Assembly (NCBI RefSeq): GCF_047238125.1
Contig: NZ_JBDFMH010000001.1
Location: forward strand, 310,001-374,000
Reading direction: 5' to 3'
DNA: 64,000 nucleotides
DNA from: JBDFMH01 sp047238125
GTDB taxonomy: Bacteria; Pseudomonadota; Alphaproteobacteria; Sphingomonadales; Sphingomonadaceae
A model generated the notes under the pieces. That model did not search any database and was not told the DNA's origin. It was given only the letters and a program-made list of their open reading frames with translations. Shown in pieces: positions 17,055 through 25,724 of this stretch (positions are counted from its first letter, which is position 1; every line of letters begins with the position of its first letter). The position numbers were made by a program, and so were the translations under genes.

Positions 17055-19043
17055 TCACATCCCCATCGATGCGCGCAGGAAGGTGTCGCTCTTGGCCAGC
17101 AGGTCGGTCCGGGCCTCGGCTGTCTCCAGGCTGTGGGCCAGCCCCGGATAGACGATCAACTCATGCTTCTTGCCCGCGGCGCGCAGCCGATCGGCCATCT
17201 CGCGGGATTGCTTGATCTCGACATTCTGATCCATGTCGCCATGTGCGAGGAAGACGGGCGCCTTGATCGTCGCGGCGTTCTGCAGCGGAGATGCGGCGCG
17301 GCTGTCGGGGGTATTCACGAATTCCTTCACTGCGTAGAAATTCGAATAGCCGCGGTTTTCCTCGATCGTGAGATTGAAGTCGGTCACCGGCGCGATCGCC
17401 ACCACCGCCTTGTACAGATCCGGCGCGATCACGGCGGATTGCAGGGCCGCATAGCCGCCATAGGACCAGCCGACGATCGCTAGCTTCCCGGGATCTGCGA
17501 TCCCTTCGGATACCAGCCACTTGCCGGCATCGACGACGTCACCGATTGCAGAGCGCCAGGATTTGAAGGCGTTCGTTTTCAGCCAGTCGTCGCCATAGCC
17601 CGCCGATCCGCGATAGTTCGGCTGCAGCACCGCATAGCCGCGCGCCGCATAATATTGCGCCAGCCAGTCGAACCCCCAACTATCGCGTGCGCTCGGCCCG
17701 CCGTGCGGCATCACGATCGTCGGCAGATTCTTGGTCTTGCCGACCGGTAACGTCAGATAGGCGGGCACCTGAGTGCCGTCTGTGGTGCGATAGGTGATCG
17801 GCTTGACCGCGGCCAGTGGGACGCCGGCAAGCTGCGGCCTTGCCAACATGAGTTTCTGCAGCTTCTTGGCGCTGCGATCGAACAGGAAGTAATTACCCGG
17901 ATCGACGTCGCTGCCCGCCCACAGCAACATCTTGCTGGCGTCCAGGCTGGCATCGATCACTTGCACCTGCGGCAGGCCCGGCAACGCCTTCGAAAGCGAT
18001 GAACGCATCGCGGCGACGTCCTTGTCGAAATATTGGGTATTGCCCGAATCGTCGGTGTAGTTAGCTCCCACGACGCGCAAGTTGCGTCCGATCGTGGCGA
18101 CGCCATCCACATCGACCTGCGGGTTGGCGTAAACCAGCGTCTCGGTAAGATTGTCGTCCAGCGTGATCGAATAGAGCGCCTGCCGGCCATTCAGCTTCTT
18201 CAGGCCATAGACGAGGTTGCGTTCGGGATCGACCGCATAGGGGTTGAATCCGCTCTGGCTCGTCGTGTCGAAACTGCTGAGCTTGAGCCATTCCCGGGAG
18301 TTTGCCGGGCGGTACAGATAGTTGATGGTCGGCTTGCTGTAGCCGTCGATCGTACGTTCACGGGTGCCCATGATGCGCACTGTGCCGCGCCCGTCGGTAA
18401 TATATTCGACGGCCTGGACGCGGGGCTGCTCGACGACCGTTCGCTTACCTGTCGTCACGTCGATCCGCTCGACGCCAAGGCCTTCGCGCATCTTGTCCAC
18501 CAAGGAACCGACCCGCGATTCCGGCACGAACCAGCGCGCCATCATCACGGCCTGCCCGTCGCCTGGTAGCCAGTCCAGCACCCAGCCGCCGCCGAAGTTG
18601 CGATACTCGGCATTCTCGGACGGCCGGTCCGAAAGCATCTTGATGTTGCTGCCATCGGCATCGACCGCGATGACGCGCGTTGATCGCGCCAGCATCGTTG
18701 CGCCGCGCGCGACCGCGTTGATGTTCTGCTGCACACGCTGCAGCGCGCTGATCTGGCAGGCGAGCCGGACGTTCGAAACCCAGCCGCAGCGATCGATCAC
18801 CAGCGGATTGCCGTCCGCGGCAGTCGCCACCTTGGGTTGCCCGGGGTTGGCCAAGTCGACCGTGTAGACCGTGTTGCCCTTGCCCTTGCGCGGGCCGATA
18901 TAGGCCAGCTTCGTCCCGTCGGGCGAAAGCGATATCCCGTTGACCTGATCCAGCGCGCCGAACTTCGCTGCCATGTCGTCGGGCGCGGCTGCCACCAGCA
19001 GCGCCATTGCCGCGGCGCCGAGCGCCAATCTTTGCTTGAGCAT
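17055..19043 (-). CDS. S9 family peptidase (prolyl-oligopeptidase-like), exported
   Basis: A 662-residue protein from the ATG at 19043, which has GGGGGGAT directly upstream; the much longer open frame upstream is a GC artefact. A signal peptide (MLKQRLALGAAAMALLVAAA) precedes a beta-propeller domain with GISLSPDGTKLAYIGP. The C-terminal alpha/beta hydrolase has the nucleophile elbow GWSYGGYAAL, an Asp in HGDMDQNV and the catalytic His in GLAHS. These enzymes cleave short peptides, often in the periplasm, and are numerous in sphingomonads. It is divergent from aguA. Confidence 0.95.
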   Translation of the reverse strand: MLKQRLALGAAAMALLVAAAPDDMAAKFGALDQVNGISLSPDGTKLAYIGPRKGKGNTVYTVDLANPGQPKVATAADGNPLVIDRCGWVSNVRLACQISALQRVQQNINAVARGATMLARSTRVIAVDADGSNIKMLSDRPSENAEYRNFGGGWVLDWLPGDGQAVMMARWFVPESRVGSLVDKMREGLGVERIDVTTGKRTVVEQPRVQAVEYITDGRGTVRIMGTRERTIDGYSKPTINYLYRPANSREWLKLSSFDTTSQSGFNPYAVDPERNLVYGLKKLNGRQALYSITLDDNLTETLVYANPQVDVDGVATIGRNLRVVGANYTDDSGNTQYFDKDVAAMRSSLSKALPGLPQVQVIDASLDASKMLLWAGSDVDPGNYFLFDRSAKKLQKLMLARPQLAGVPLAAVKPITYRTTDGTQVPAYLTLPVGKTKNLPTIVMPHGGPSARDSWGFDWLAQYYAARGYAVLQPNYRGSAGYGDDWLKTNAFKSWRSAIGDVVDAGKWLVSEGIADPGKLAIVGWSYGGYAALQSAVIAPDLYKAVVAIAPVTDFNLTIEENRGYSNFYAVKEFVNTPDSRAASPLQNAATIKAPVFLAHGDMDQNVEIKQSREMADRLRAAGKKHELIVYPGLAHSLETAEARTDLLAKSDTFLRASMGM

Positions 19044-19175
19044 ATCCCCCCCGAAACAAACGCTTGCCGGCGATGCTGCCCTGTCTGCCCGTCTCTTTGC
19101 AAGCCCGTCCTTGAACCTGTCATGCAGCGCTGCCATCTGGCGCGGCTTGACCGCGCTTCGCGAAGGACGCCGCCC

Positions 19176-20168
19176 GTGACAGACCGCCGCCAGCCCGCCG
19201 AATGGGCCCCGCACGATTGGGTGTGGATCGGTTTTCCCAGCCATGCCGAGCTGTGGGAGGACGATCTCGAGCCCGCCCAGGCCGAAGTCGCCGCCTTCGC
19301 GCGCGCGGTGCATGCCGATGGCGCGGGCGAACAGATCGTGCTGGTCGCCGCGGACGAGCTCGCCGCCGAACAGGCGCGCGCGCTGGCGGGGCCGGGCATC
19401 GCGGTGGAGGTCCACCATTTCGGCGATATCTGGCTGCGCGATACCGGGCCGATCATCGTGGCAGAAGGCGGCCGGCCGCTGGCGATGGATTTCGCGTTCA
19501 ACGGCTGGGGCGGCAAATATGATCTGCCCGGCGACGATGTGATCGGCCGCAAGCTCGCCGCCGAACAGGGCATGGCCTGCGTCACGCGCGATTGGGTGCT
19601 CGAAGGTGGTGCGATCGATACGGACGGGACCGGCCTGGCCGTCACCACCACGCAATGCCTGCTCAACCCCAACCGCAACCCCGACCTGTCGCAGGACGAG
19701 ATCGCCGCACGGCTCGCTGCCGATCTCGGCCTGTCGCGCATCCTGTGGCTGGGCGATGGCCTGGCCAACGACCATACCGACGGCCATGTCGATAATCTCG
19801 CCCGGTTCGTGGCCGAGGGGGTGGTCGCGATCCCCGAGCCCGCGGGCGAGGGCGATCCCAACGCTACGGTCTATCGCGATGCCGCGGATCGCGCGCGCGC
19901 CTTCGGGCTGGAGGTCGTGGGCCTACCCTCGCCGGGGCTGGTCGAGCGTGACGGCGTGGCGATCCCGGCTTCGTACATGAACTTCTACATCGGCAACGCT
20001 GCGGTCGTGATCCCGCTCTATGGTGCTGCGAACGACGATGCCGCGGTTGCCGCGATCGGCGCGCTGTTCCCGGGCCGCACCGCGATCGGCTTTCGCGCCG
20101 ACCATATCCTCACCGGCGGGGGCAGCTTCCACTGCATCTCGCAGCAGATGCCGCGCATCGGAGCCTGA
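19176..20168 (+). CDS. aguA: Agmatine deiminase
   Basis: A 330-residue protein from GTG at 19176, preceded by AAGGA with 8-base spacing. The guanidino-group-modifying fold shows IWLRDTGPIIV (substrate carboxylate/guanidine site), FNGWGGKYDLPGDD and the catalytic Cys320 in GGGSFHCISQQ at the C-terminus. It hydrolyses agmatine to N-carbamoylputrescine and ammonia. The next gene, 3 bp downstream, performs the following step, so the two form a putrescine-synthesis operon. The arginine decarboxylase that supplies agmatine is not in the window. Confidence 0.96.
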   Translation: MTDRRQPAEWAPHDWVWIGFPSHAELWEDDLEPAQAEVAAFARAVHADGAGEQIVLVAADELAAEQARALAGPGIAVEVHHFGDIWLRDTGPIIVAEGGRPLAMDFAFNGWGGKYDLPGDDVIGRKLAAEQGMACVTRDWVLEGGAIDTDGTGLAVTTTQCLLNPNRNPDLSQDEIAARLAADLGLSRILWLGDGLANDHTDGHVDNLARFVAEGVVAIPEPAGEGDPNATVYRDAADRARAFGLEVVGLPSPGLVERDGVAIPASYMNFYIGNAAVVIPLYGAANDDAAVAAIGALFPGRTAIGFRADHILTGGGSFHCISQQMPRIGA

Positions 20169-20171
20169 GCC

Positions 20172-21020
20172 ATGACCGAGATCACCGTGGCCGCCCTCCA
20201 GCTCGCGCTGACCGACGATGCCCAGGCCAACATCGCAGCCGTGTCCGATCTGGTGCGCGAGGCGGCGGGCAGGGGCGCGCAGGTGGTGCTGCCGCCCGAA
20301 CTGTTCGAGGGCCATTATTTCTGCCAGGTCGAGGATGAGGGCCTGTTCGCGCGTGCCCAGCCGACCGACCGCCACCCCGCGGTGCTGGCGATGCGGCCGC
20401 TCGCGGCCGAGCTCGGCATCCACATCCCCACCAGCTTCTTCGAGGCGGATGGCCCGCACCATTACAACAGCCTGGCGATGATCGGGCCCGATGGCGCGGT
20501 GCAGGGCGTCTATCGCAAGAGCCATATTCCCGATGGCCCGGGCTATGAGGAGAAATTCTATTTCCGCCCCGGCAATACCGGCTTCAAGGTGTGGCCCACG
20601 CCTGCGGCCACGCTCGGCGTCGGCGTCTGCTGGGATCAATGGTATCCCGAAACTGCGCGCGCGATGATGCTGATGGGGGCGGATCTCCTCTTCTATCCCA
20701 CCGCGATCGGCAACGAGCCGCACGATCCCTCGCTCGATACCTCGCGGCTGTGGCGGCGCGCGATGATCGGCCATGCCGTGTCCAACGTGGTGCCGGTGAT
20801 TGCCTCCAATCGGATCGGCACCGAGAACGGCATGACCTTCTACGGCCACAGTTTCATCTGCGACGAACGCGGCGATATGCTGGCCGAGTTCGGCAAGGAC
20901 GAGACCGGCGTGCTGGTCGCCACGATCGATCTCGCTCGCGTGAAGCGCCATCGCGCCGCCTTCGGCTTCTTCCGAGATCGCCGGCCCGAACTCTACGGGC
21001 GGCTTACCCAGGATATCTGA
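20172..21020 (+). CDS. aguB: N-carbamoylputrescine amidase
   Basis: A 282-residue nitrilase-superfamily enzyme with its Glu-Lys-Cys triad visible: Glu43 (PPELFEGHYF), Lys116 (VYRKSHIPDG) and Cys153 (GVGVCWDQW). Length and motifs agree with AguB, which releases putrescine, CO2 and ammonia from N-carbamoylputrescine. It is read immediately after aguA. Together they make putrescine from agmatine in the cytoplasm. Confidence 0.96.
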   Translation: MTEITVAALQLALTDDAQANIAAVSDLVREAAGRGAQVVLPPELFEGHYFCQVEDEGLFARAQPTDRHPAVLAMRPLAAELGIHIPTSFFEADGPHHYNSLAMIGPDGAVQGVYRKSHIPDGPGYEEKFYFRPGNTGFKVWPTPAATLGVGVCWDQWYPETARAMMLMGADLLFYPTAIGNEPHDPSLDTSRLWRRAMIGHAVSNVVPVIASNRIGTENGMTFYGHSFICDERGDMLAEFGKDETGVLVATIDLARVKRHRAAFGFFRDRRPELYGRLTQDI

Positions 21021-21111
21021 ACGCGCGCCAACCGCGCGGCCATGGATCGTTCAACTGCCGCGGTGCATTCCGGCCCTCGCAGACATTCCTGCCCAGTATC
21101 GGAGACTCGCC

Positions 21112-21444
21112 ATGCGCAAGACCTTGCTCGCCCTCATCGCCGCTTCGACCGTCGCGGTCGCGGTGCCCGGCGTCGCCAGCGCCCAGGCCTGGCAGCCCAT
21201 CAACCAGCGCCAGCAGAACCTCGATCGCCGGATCGATCAGGGCATCCGCAACGGCGCCCTCACTCGCCGCGAGGCGCAGAATCTGCGCGCCGAATTCCGC
21301 GACATCGTCCGGATCGAGGCGCAGTATCGCCGCTCGAACGGCCTCCAGCCGCGCGAACGCGTCGATCTCCAGCGTCGCTTCGATCGCCTTAGCGCCCGCG
21401 TCTGGGTCAACAAGAACGACCGCCAGAACCGCCCGTACCGCTAA
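21112..21444 (+). CDS. Small secreted basic protein, unknown function
   Basis: A 110-residue protein with GGAG upstream of the ATG. It has a signal peptide (MRKTLLALIAASTVAVAVPG, cleavage near ASAQ) and a mature region rich in Arg, Gln and Asn, predicted helical, with NGALTRREAQNLRAEFRDI. This pattern recurs in small sphingomonad periplasmic proteins, but the function is not known to me. A GC-rich hairpin follows at 21449-21482. Confidence 0.75.
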   Translation: MRKTLLALIAASTVAVAVPGVASAQAWQPINQRQQNLDRRIDQGIRNGALTRREAQNLRAEFRDIVRIEAQYRRSNGLQPRERVDLQRRFDRLSARVWVNKNDRQNRPYR

Positions 21445-21448
21445 GCCC

Positions 21449-21482
21449 CGCCGGCCCCTCCCTCGCGGGGGAGGGGCCGGCG
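21449..21482. terminator. GC-rich hairpin, possible terminator
   Basis: CGCCGGCCCCTCC and GGAGGGGCCGGCG form a nearly perfect 13-bp stem around CTCGCGGG a few bases after the small secreted-protein stop. It has no T-run, so intrinsic termination is uncertain; it may be a repeat element or a RNA-stability hairpin. Confidence 0.45.
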
Positions 21483-21695
21483 CTGCAGTGGGGCAATGTC
21501 CCGATTCGGTGGAAGGCCACATCAACCTGCTTGCAGCATCGCCTCCCCGATCTCATCATCGAAGGCGAAAGCCGTCGCTGCCGGCGGTGTCCCGGCGGCG
21601 CTCGATCTTCTCGTGCTGCGGGCGCCAGCGCTTCGAGCCAATCGGTCACCAGCAGGCGCCGAACGCCTCCCGAAAGGCGCGAAAGCGTCTCGGAT

Positions 21696-21917
21696 TTAGC
21701 CTTGTTGCGCGGGCGATTGCGCCGGGGCAGCGCCATCGGTGCGGCTGGCACGCAGGATCGCGGCGAGTTGCTTCCTGATCGCCCCACCGTTCAAGTGCTG
21801 CTCGGCACCCTGATGTCCTTCGCGGGAAAGAACCTTCGCGATCGCGCTGGCATCTTTGAGTTGGCCTTCGCGGGCGAGTTCAAACGCGCGCTCGATGATC
21901 GTTACGGGACCGGACAT
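21696..21917 (-). CDS. Small protein of unknown function
   Basis: A 73-residue protein (MSGPVTIIERAFELAREGQL...). The IERAFELA opening, an alpha-helical middle with LSREGHQGAEQHLNGGAIRK and the LAAIL end resemble a widespread family of about 70-residue hypothetical proteins in sphingomonads that looks like a small helical domain. It stands alone in a gene-poor stretch. The start at 21917 is the only reasonable one. Confidence 0.6.
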   Translation of the reverse strand: MSGPVTIIERAFELAREGQLKDASAIAKVLSREGHQGAEQHLNGGAIRKQLAAILRASRTDGAAPAQSPAQQG

Positions 21918-22091
21918 GCAGCTTCAATAATCAAATTCCGCCATGCGGCAAGACTGCCGACAGCGCACACGCACAAATTGCGGGGCGAAGGTGTGCGAGC
22001 GGTCGTAGCGGGCCGGGCTGAATGTCCCGCTATTGGTGGATTGCGGTCCGGCAGCTTTCGGCGCTAGCCTGGCGTCAGCAGACATTCTGAG

Positions 22092-22322
22092 GTGACCGTG
22101 CAGCGCGAAGTCTGGTTCCATAAAGTGGCGTGGAGCTACATACCGTGTCACTGGAAGGGCTTCGCGATGATGGCTGCCATCATCTTCCCGACTGTTGTGG
22201 CGATCATCGTTGGGCAGATGGTGTTAGGCAGCCTCGGTTATGGCGATGTTGACTGGCTGCCACTCGCCATCTTCATACCCGCGCTGCTGATCCTCCTCCG
22301 TATCGCGAAGCGACATAGCTGA
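22092..22322 (+). CDS. Small two-helix membrane protein
   Basis: A 76-residue protein starting at GTG 22092 (or GTG 22098, which would place TGAGGTGA at a better spacing). Two hydrophobic helices are visible: FAMMAAIIFPTVVAIIVGQM and LPLAIFIPALLILLRI, with the aromatic lead-in VWFHKVAWSYIPCHWKG. It is a plausible inner-membrane protein, but I cannot assign a function. The flanks are non-coding. Confidence 0.6.
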   Translation: MTVQREVWFHKVAWSYIPCHWKGFAMMAAIIFPTVVAIIVGQMVLGSLGYGDVDWLPLAIFIPALLILLRIAKRHS

Positions 22323-22402
22323 ACAATCGGCCGCTACACGTCTCTGTCAGCATCATGCTCGACGGCGGTGATTGGGCGATTGCGGACTTTCCGTCCTTCC
22401 CT

Positions 22403-22558
22403 TCACCGCCGCCCCCTGATGCGCCGCAGCAGTTTCCATCCGCCCAGCAGCGCCACCACCCCGCCTACGATCACGCCGCCGATCCCCGCCATCGCCCACA
22501 GCGCCGAGCCGAGCAGGATCATCATGAAATCGACAATCGCCATCGTGAGGCCGACCAT
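22403..22558 (-). CDS. 51-residue membrane protein coupled to uracil-DNA glycosylase
   Basis: A short frame from ATG 22558 to TGA 22403-22405: MVGLTMAIVDFMMILLGSAL, then a second hydrophobic, glycine-rich helix GIGGVIVGGVVALLGGW and a basic tail KLLRRIRGRR. The start overlaps the glycosylase stop as TGATG, the usual sign of translational coupling. Topology: one or two membrane helices with a positive cytoplasmic end. No family is recognised. Confidence 0.6.
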   Translation of the reverse strand: MVGLTMAIVDFMMILLGSALWAMAGIGGVIVGGVVALLGGWKLLRRIRGRR

Positions 22559-23196
22559 CAGCCGGGCCCGATCGCCACGGCGCGCGCGAATACCGCGTCG
22601 AACATCTCGGGCGTCAGCCGGCGGGTATTCTGGTTGTAGCGTGAGCAGTGATAACTATCGATCAGCACCACGCCCGATGGCAGCGTATGTTCCGCCAAGT
22701 GCGCGAAGCGCGCCTTCGGCAGCCGCCCGCCCAGCGCCTTCACGGCGGACTGGTGCGCGATCTGGCCCAGCGCCACCACCACCTTCAGCCGCGGCAGTGC
22801 CTCCAGCGGCGGCACCAGAAACTGGCGACAGGTGCGGATTTCCTCCGGCGTCGGCTTGTTCTGCGGCGGCAGGCAGCGCACCGCGTTGATGATCACCGCA
22901 CCCGTCAGCGCCAGCCCGTCGTCGGGCCGCGCTAGATACTGGCCGGTCGCCAGCCCATGCTTCAGCAGCGTCTCGTATAGCAGCACGCCCGCGAAATCGC
23001 CGGTGAAGGGGCGTCCGGTGCGGTTGGCGCCCTGCATTCCCGGCGCCAGCCCCACGATGGCGAGCCAAGCCTGCGGATCGCCGAACACGGGCACGGGTGC
23101 GTTGAACCAGTCGGGATGCGCCAAGCGCTGTTCCTCGCGGAACGCGGCCAGGCGCGGGCAAAGCGGGCAATCGGGCGAAGGTTCGAGCGGCGTCAT
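22558..23196 (-). CDS. Type 5 (UDGb-like) uracil-DNA glycosylase
   Basis: A 212-residue protein. Iron-sulfur-cluster cysteines appear in DCPLCPRL near the N-terminus and in VRCLPPQNKPTPEEIRTCRQF. Motif 1 is GLAPGMQGANRTGRPFTGD and motif 2 is SYHCSRYNQNT, both characteristic of UDGb family glycosylases, which remove uracil and other deaminated bases from DNA. A 51-residue membrane protein gene is coupled to its stop. The upstream side has a dispersed inverted repeat. Confidence 0.93.
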   Translation of the reverse strand: MTPLEPSPDCPLCPRLAAFREEQRLAHPDWFNAPVPVFGDPQAWLAIVGLAPGMQGANRTGRPFTGDFAGVLLYETLLKHGLATGQYLARPDDGLALTGAVIINAVRCLPPQNKPTPEEIRTCRQFLVPPLEALPRLKVVVALGQIAHQSAVKALGGRLPKARFAHLAEHTLPSGVVLIDSYHCSRYNQNTRRLTPEMFDAVFARAVAIGPG

Positions 23197-23239
23197 CCGT
23201 CTGCTCTAAAGGCATTTGCGAGCGAAGGGAAAAGGCCCG

Positions 23240-23384
23240 CCGTCGCCCTTGCGAACGCAGGGGCCTATGGCTCTCCGATCGGCCAGACCGTCCCGGCACA
23301 GCGCCGACCCATGAATGTGCCGCCCTCCGATCCCCGGGTGCCCCATTCAGACAGCCATGGATCCCTGCCTGCGCAGGGATGACG
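23240..23384. repeat. Paired inverted repeat (REP/REPIN-like)
   Basis: The left arm 23240-23272 (CCGTCGCCCTTGCGAACGC...) and right arm 23353-23384 (AGCCATGGATCCCTGCC...GATGACG) are imperfect reverse complements, separated by about 80 bases. The arms match those at 5847-5933, and the CGTCATCCC end links them to the elements at 34686, 39437 and 40070. It fills the gap between the uracil-DNA glycosylase and the next small gene. Confidence 0.7.
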
Positions 23385-23393
23385 CACCGGAAA

Positions 23394-23579
23394 TCAGCGC
23401 GGCCGCGTCGGCTCGCAGAAGCGGCGCGCCCATTCGGCCGGCGACATATCCAGTCCACGGGTGCGCGCATGCGCCATCTCGGGCAGCGTCGTCATGCACG
23501 CCAGCCCGAACAGGCCGACCGCCGACACGCAGGATCCCTTCCGTTCCTGATCGATCGGCTTGGCGGGCGCGGCGGACAT
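23394..23579 (-). CDS. Small protein of unknown function
   Basis: A 61-residue protein from ATG 23579 with GAGG about 10 bases upstream; an in-frame ATG three codons earlier is possible. It contains SCVSAVGLFGLACMTTLPEM, a short non-polar segment with two cysteines, and a C-terminal SPAEWARRFCEPTRP. No family is recognised. The stop lies just beyond the inverted-repeat element. Confidence 0.45.
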   Translation of the reverse strand: MSAAPAKPIDQERKGSCVSAVGLFGLACMTTLPEMAHARTRGLDMSPAEWARRFCEPTRPR

Positions 23580-23767
23580 TCTGGGCATTCCTCGTCTGGA
23601 TCGGCGCGGCCTGGCCGCACGATCACGATGCCCCGCTACGCCGCATCCGCACCGCACAATTGGATGGAAACGCCATGCCGATCGACCGATCGACGAACTG
23701 CATGCGGGGGCCGACCGCGGACAGGCGTGCGCTTGCCATCCACGCGCCCTGCCGCCACGGTCCGAGG

Positions 23768-24028
23768 ATGGATCTCGATGCGCTGCTCCACCATTATTTC
23801 GGCACCACCGATCCCGCCACGCTGGACGATGCCAGCTTCGAACGCGGGCTGGAACGGGCCGGCACCGATCTCGGTACCGAACAGGAACCGGGCCGCCGCT
23901 TCGCGCTGTGGACGCTGCTGCACGCGCTGGGCGATGCGCCCGATCCCGCCGCCACGTTCAAGGATCCGCGCCTGCGCGAGGCGGCCCAGCGCTACGCCCT
24001 GCTGGCGGCCCGGATCGACGAAAACTGA
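23768..24028 (+). CDS. Small conserved-looking protein of unknown function
   Basis: An 86-residue acidic, helical protein (MDLDALLHHYFGTTDPATLD, then EQEPGRRFALWTLLHALGDA). The frame is open upstream, but the ATG at 23768 fits the protein-like part and has CCGAGG before it. It is the first gene of a plus-strand run and its stop overlaps the probable start of the YcaQ-like gene (CTGA, 24025-24028). The function is unknown. Confidence 0.72.
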   Translation: MDLDALLHHYFGTTDPATLDDASFERGLERAGTDLGTEQEPGRRFALWTLLHALGDAPDPAATFKDPRLREAAQRYALLAARIDEN

Positions 24029-25188
24029 TCGAGACGCTGTCTCCGGCCCAGGCGCGGCGAATCGCGCTGGCCGCGCAGGGCTTCGGCGCGGCTGCGCCCG
24101 CTATGGTTGGGCCGCTCCAGCTGCGGCGCACGGTCGATCGGCTCGGCCTGCACCAGATCGACAGCGTCAATGTTCTGGTTCGCGCCCATTATCTGCCTGC
24201 CTTCTCGCGGCTCGGCAGCTATGATCGCGGCCTGCTCGATCGCGCGGCCTGGGGTGCGCGCCGCGAACGCCGGCTGTTCGAATATTGGGCGCATGAAGCC
24301 TCGCTGCTTCCACTGGAGATGCACCCGCTGCTGCGCTGGCGGATGGCGGAGGCGGATCGCGGGCAGGCCGGCTGGGCCAAGATGCGCCGCTTCGCCACCG
24401 AACGCCGGGCGGAAGCGCTGGCGTTGCTCGATCGGGTGCGCGACACCGGCCCGATGGCCGCTTCCGATTTCGATGGACCGAAAGGGGCGGGCGGCTGGTG
24501 GGGCTGGGGCGAGACGAAGGCTGCGCTCGAATGGCTGTTCTGGGCGGGCCACCTGACCACCGCCACCCGCCGCGGCAGTTTCGAGCGCGTCTATGATCTG
24601 CCCGAACGTGTGATCCCCGCCGCGATCCGTGCGCTGCCCACGCCCGATCCCGCCGATGCGCGCGCCGCGCTGGTGGATCGCGCCGCCCGCGCGCTCGGCA
24701 TCGCCACCGAAATCGAACTGCGCGACTATTTCCGGCTGCGTCCTGACGACACGCGCGCCGCGATCGATCGGCTGGCGGAGGAAGGCGCGCTGCTGCCGGC
24801 ATCGGTGCCAGGCTGGCCGCGCGCGTGGGTGCACCGCGAAGCCCGCCGCCCGCGCCGAATCCGCACCGCCGCTTTGCTGGCCCCGTTCGATCCGCTCGTC
24901 TGGCATCGTGATCGGGCCGAGCGGCTGTTCGGCTTCCGCTACCGGATCGAGATCTATGTGCCCGCCGATCGCCGCCAGCATGGCTATTATGTGCTGCCCT
25001 TCCTGCTCGATGAGGCGCTGGTCGCACGCGTCGATCTGAAGGCCGATCGCCAGGGCGGGCGGCTGCTGGCCCGCGCGATCCACCTCGAACCCGGCGCCCC
25101 GCCCGAGACGCGCGATCGGCTGGGCGTCGAACTCGAACGAATGGCGGCCTGGCTCGGCCTGGATGGCGGCGTGGCGGTGGCGGCATGA
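24025..25188 (+). CDS. YcaQ-like crosslink-repair DNA glycosylase (winged-helix family), probable non-AUG start
   Basis: About 387 residues if read from CTG at 24025. The N-terminal ETLSPAQARRIALAAQGFG is the family's usual opening, followed by LGLHQIDSVNVLVRAHYLP and the QxD catalytic-type motif of this family; AALLAPFDPLVWHRDRAERL occurs near the C-terminus. YcaQ/AlkX enzymes unhook interstrand DNA crosslinks. There is no ATG, GTG or TTG that gives this complete N-terminus; the nearest in-frame ATG (24102) would delete about 25 conserved residues. CTG 24025 overlaps the preceding stop as CTGA. The 3' end overlaps mobA by ATGA. Confidence 0.82.
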   Translation: MIETLSPAQARRIALAAQGFGAAAPAMVGPLQLRRTVDRLGLHQIDSVNVLVRAHYLPAFSRLGSYDRGLLDRAAWGARRERRLFEYWAHEASLLPLEMHPLLRWRMAEADRGQAGWAKMRRFATERRAEALALLDRVRDTGPMAASDFDGPKGAGGWWGWGETKAALEWLFWAGHLTTATRRGSFERVYDLPERVIPAAIRALPTPDPADARAALVDRAARALGIATEIELRDYFRLRPDDTRAAIDRLAEEGALLPASVPGWPRAWVHREARRPRRIRTAALLAPFDPLVWHRDRAERLFGFRYRIEIYVPADRRQHGYYVLPFLLDEALVARVDLKADRQGGRLLARAIHLEPGAPPETRDRLGVELERMAAWLGLDGGVAVAA

Positions 25189-25724
25189 AGCGGCTGGGCG
25201 CAGTGCTGGCCGGCGGGCGGTCCAGTCGCTTCGGCAGCGACAAGGCCCGGACGCTGCTGGCCGGGCGCGCGTTGATCGATCATGCGCTGGCCGCGCTTGC
25301 CCCGCATGTCGAGGCGCTGGTCGTCTGCGGGCGGGACTGGCCGGGGGTCGCCAGCCTGCCCGATCGTCCCGCACCGGGCCTCGGGCCGCTCGGCGGGCTG
25401 GCGGCGGCGCTGCATCATGCCGGCGCGAACGGGTTCGATGGCGTGATCGCCACCGGTTGCGACATGCCGGTGCTGCCGCACGGGCTGGTCGATCGCCTGG
25501 TCGGGCCGGATGCCGCAATCGTCGCCGGCCATCCGCTGATCGGCTGGTGGCCGGCATCGCTGGGCCAGGATCTCGATCATCTGCTGGCGGCCGACGGCAG
25601 CCGCGCGATCCGCGCCTTTGCCGATCGCGTCGCCGCCCGCCGCATCGATGCCGCGCCGGGCACGCTGCCCAACATCAACACGCCGGCCGATCTCGCCGCG
25701 CTGGCGCAGCGCTGGCCGGCATGA
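25185..25724 (+). CDS. mobA: Molybdenum cofactor guanylyltransferase
   Basis: A 179-residue nucleotidyltransferase. The N-terminal GTP-binding signature LAGGRSSRFGSDKA is followed by GPLGGLAAAL and the metal-site region TGCDMPVLP. It attaches GMP to molybdopterin to make the bis-MGD type cofactor. It overlaps the YcaQ-like gene by ATGA at its start and the cytochrome gene by ATGA at its end, so the genes form a compact operon despite unlike functions. Confidence 0.92.
   Translation: MKRLGAVLAGGRSSRFGSDKARTLLAGRALIDHALAALAPHVEALVVCGRDWPGVASLPDRPAPGLGPLGGLAAALHHAGANGFDGVIATGCDMPVLPHGLVDRLVGPDAAIVAGHPLIGWWPASLGQDLDHLLAADGSRAIRAFADRVAARRIDAAPGTLPNINTPADLAALAQRWPA

Noticed and set aside
21531..22067. 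178-residue frame on the plus strand
   Set aside because: Overlaps a better small ORF on the minus strand, has no signal or domain, and its composition is arbitrary.
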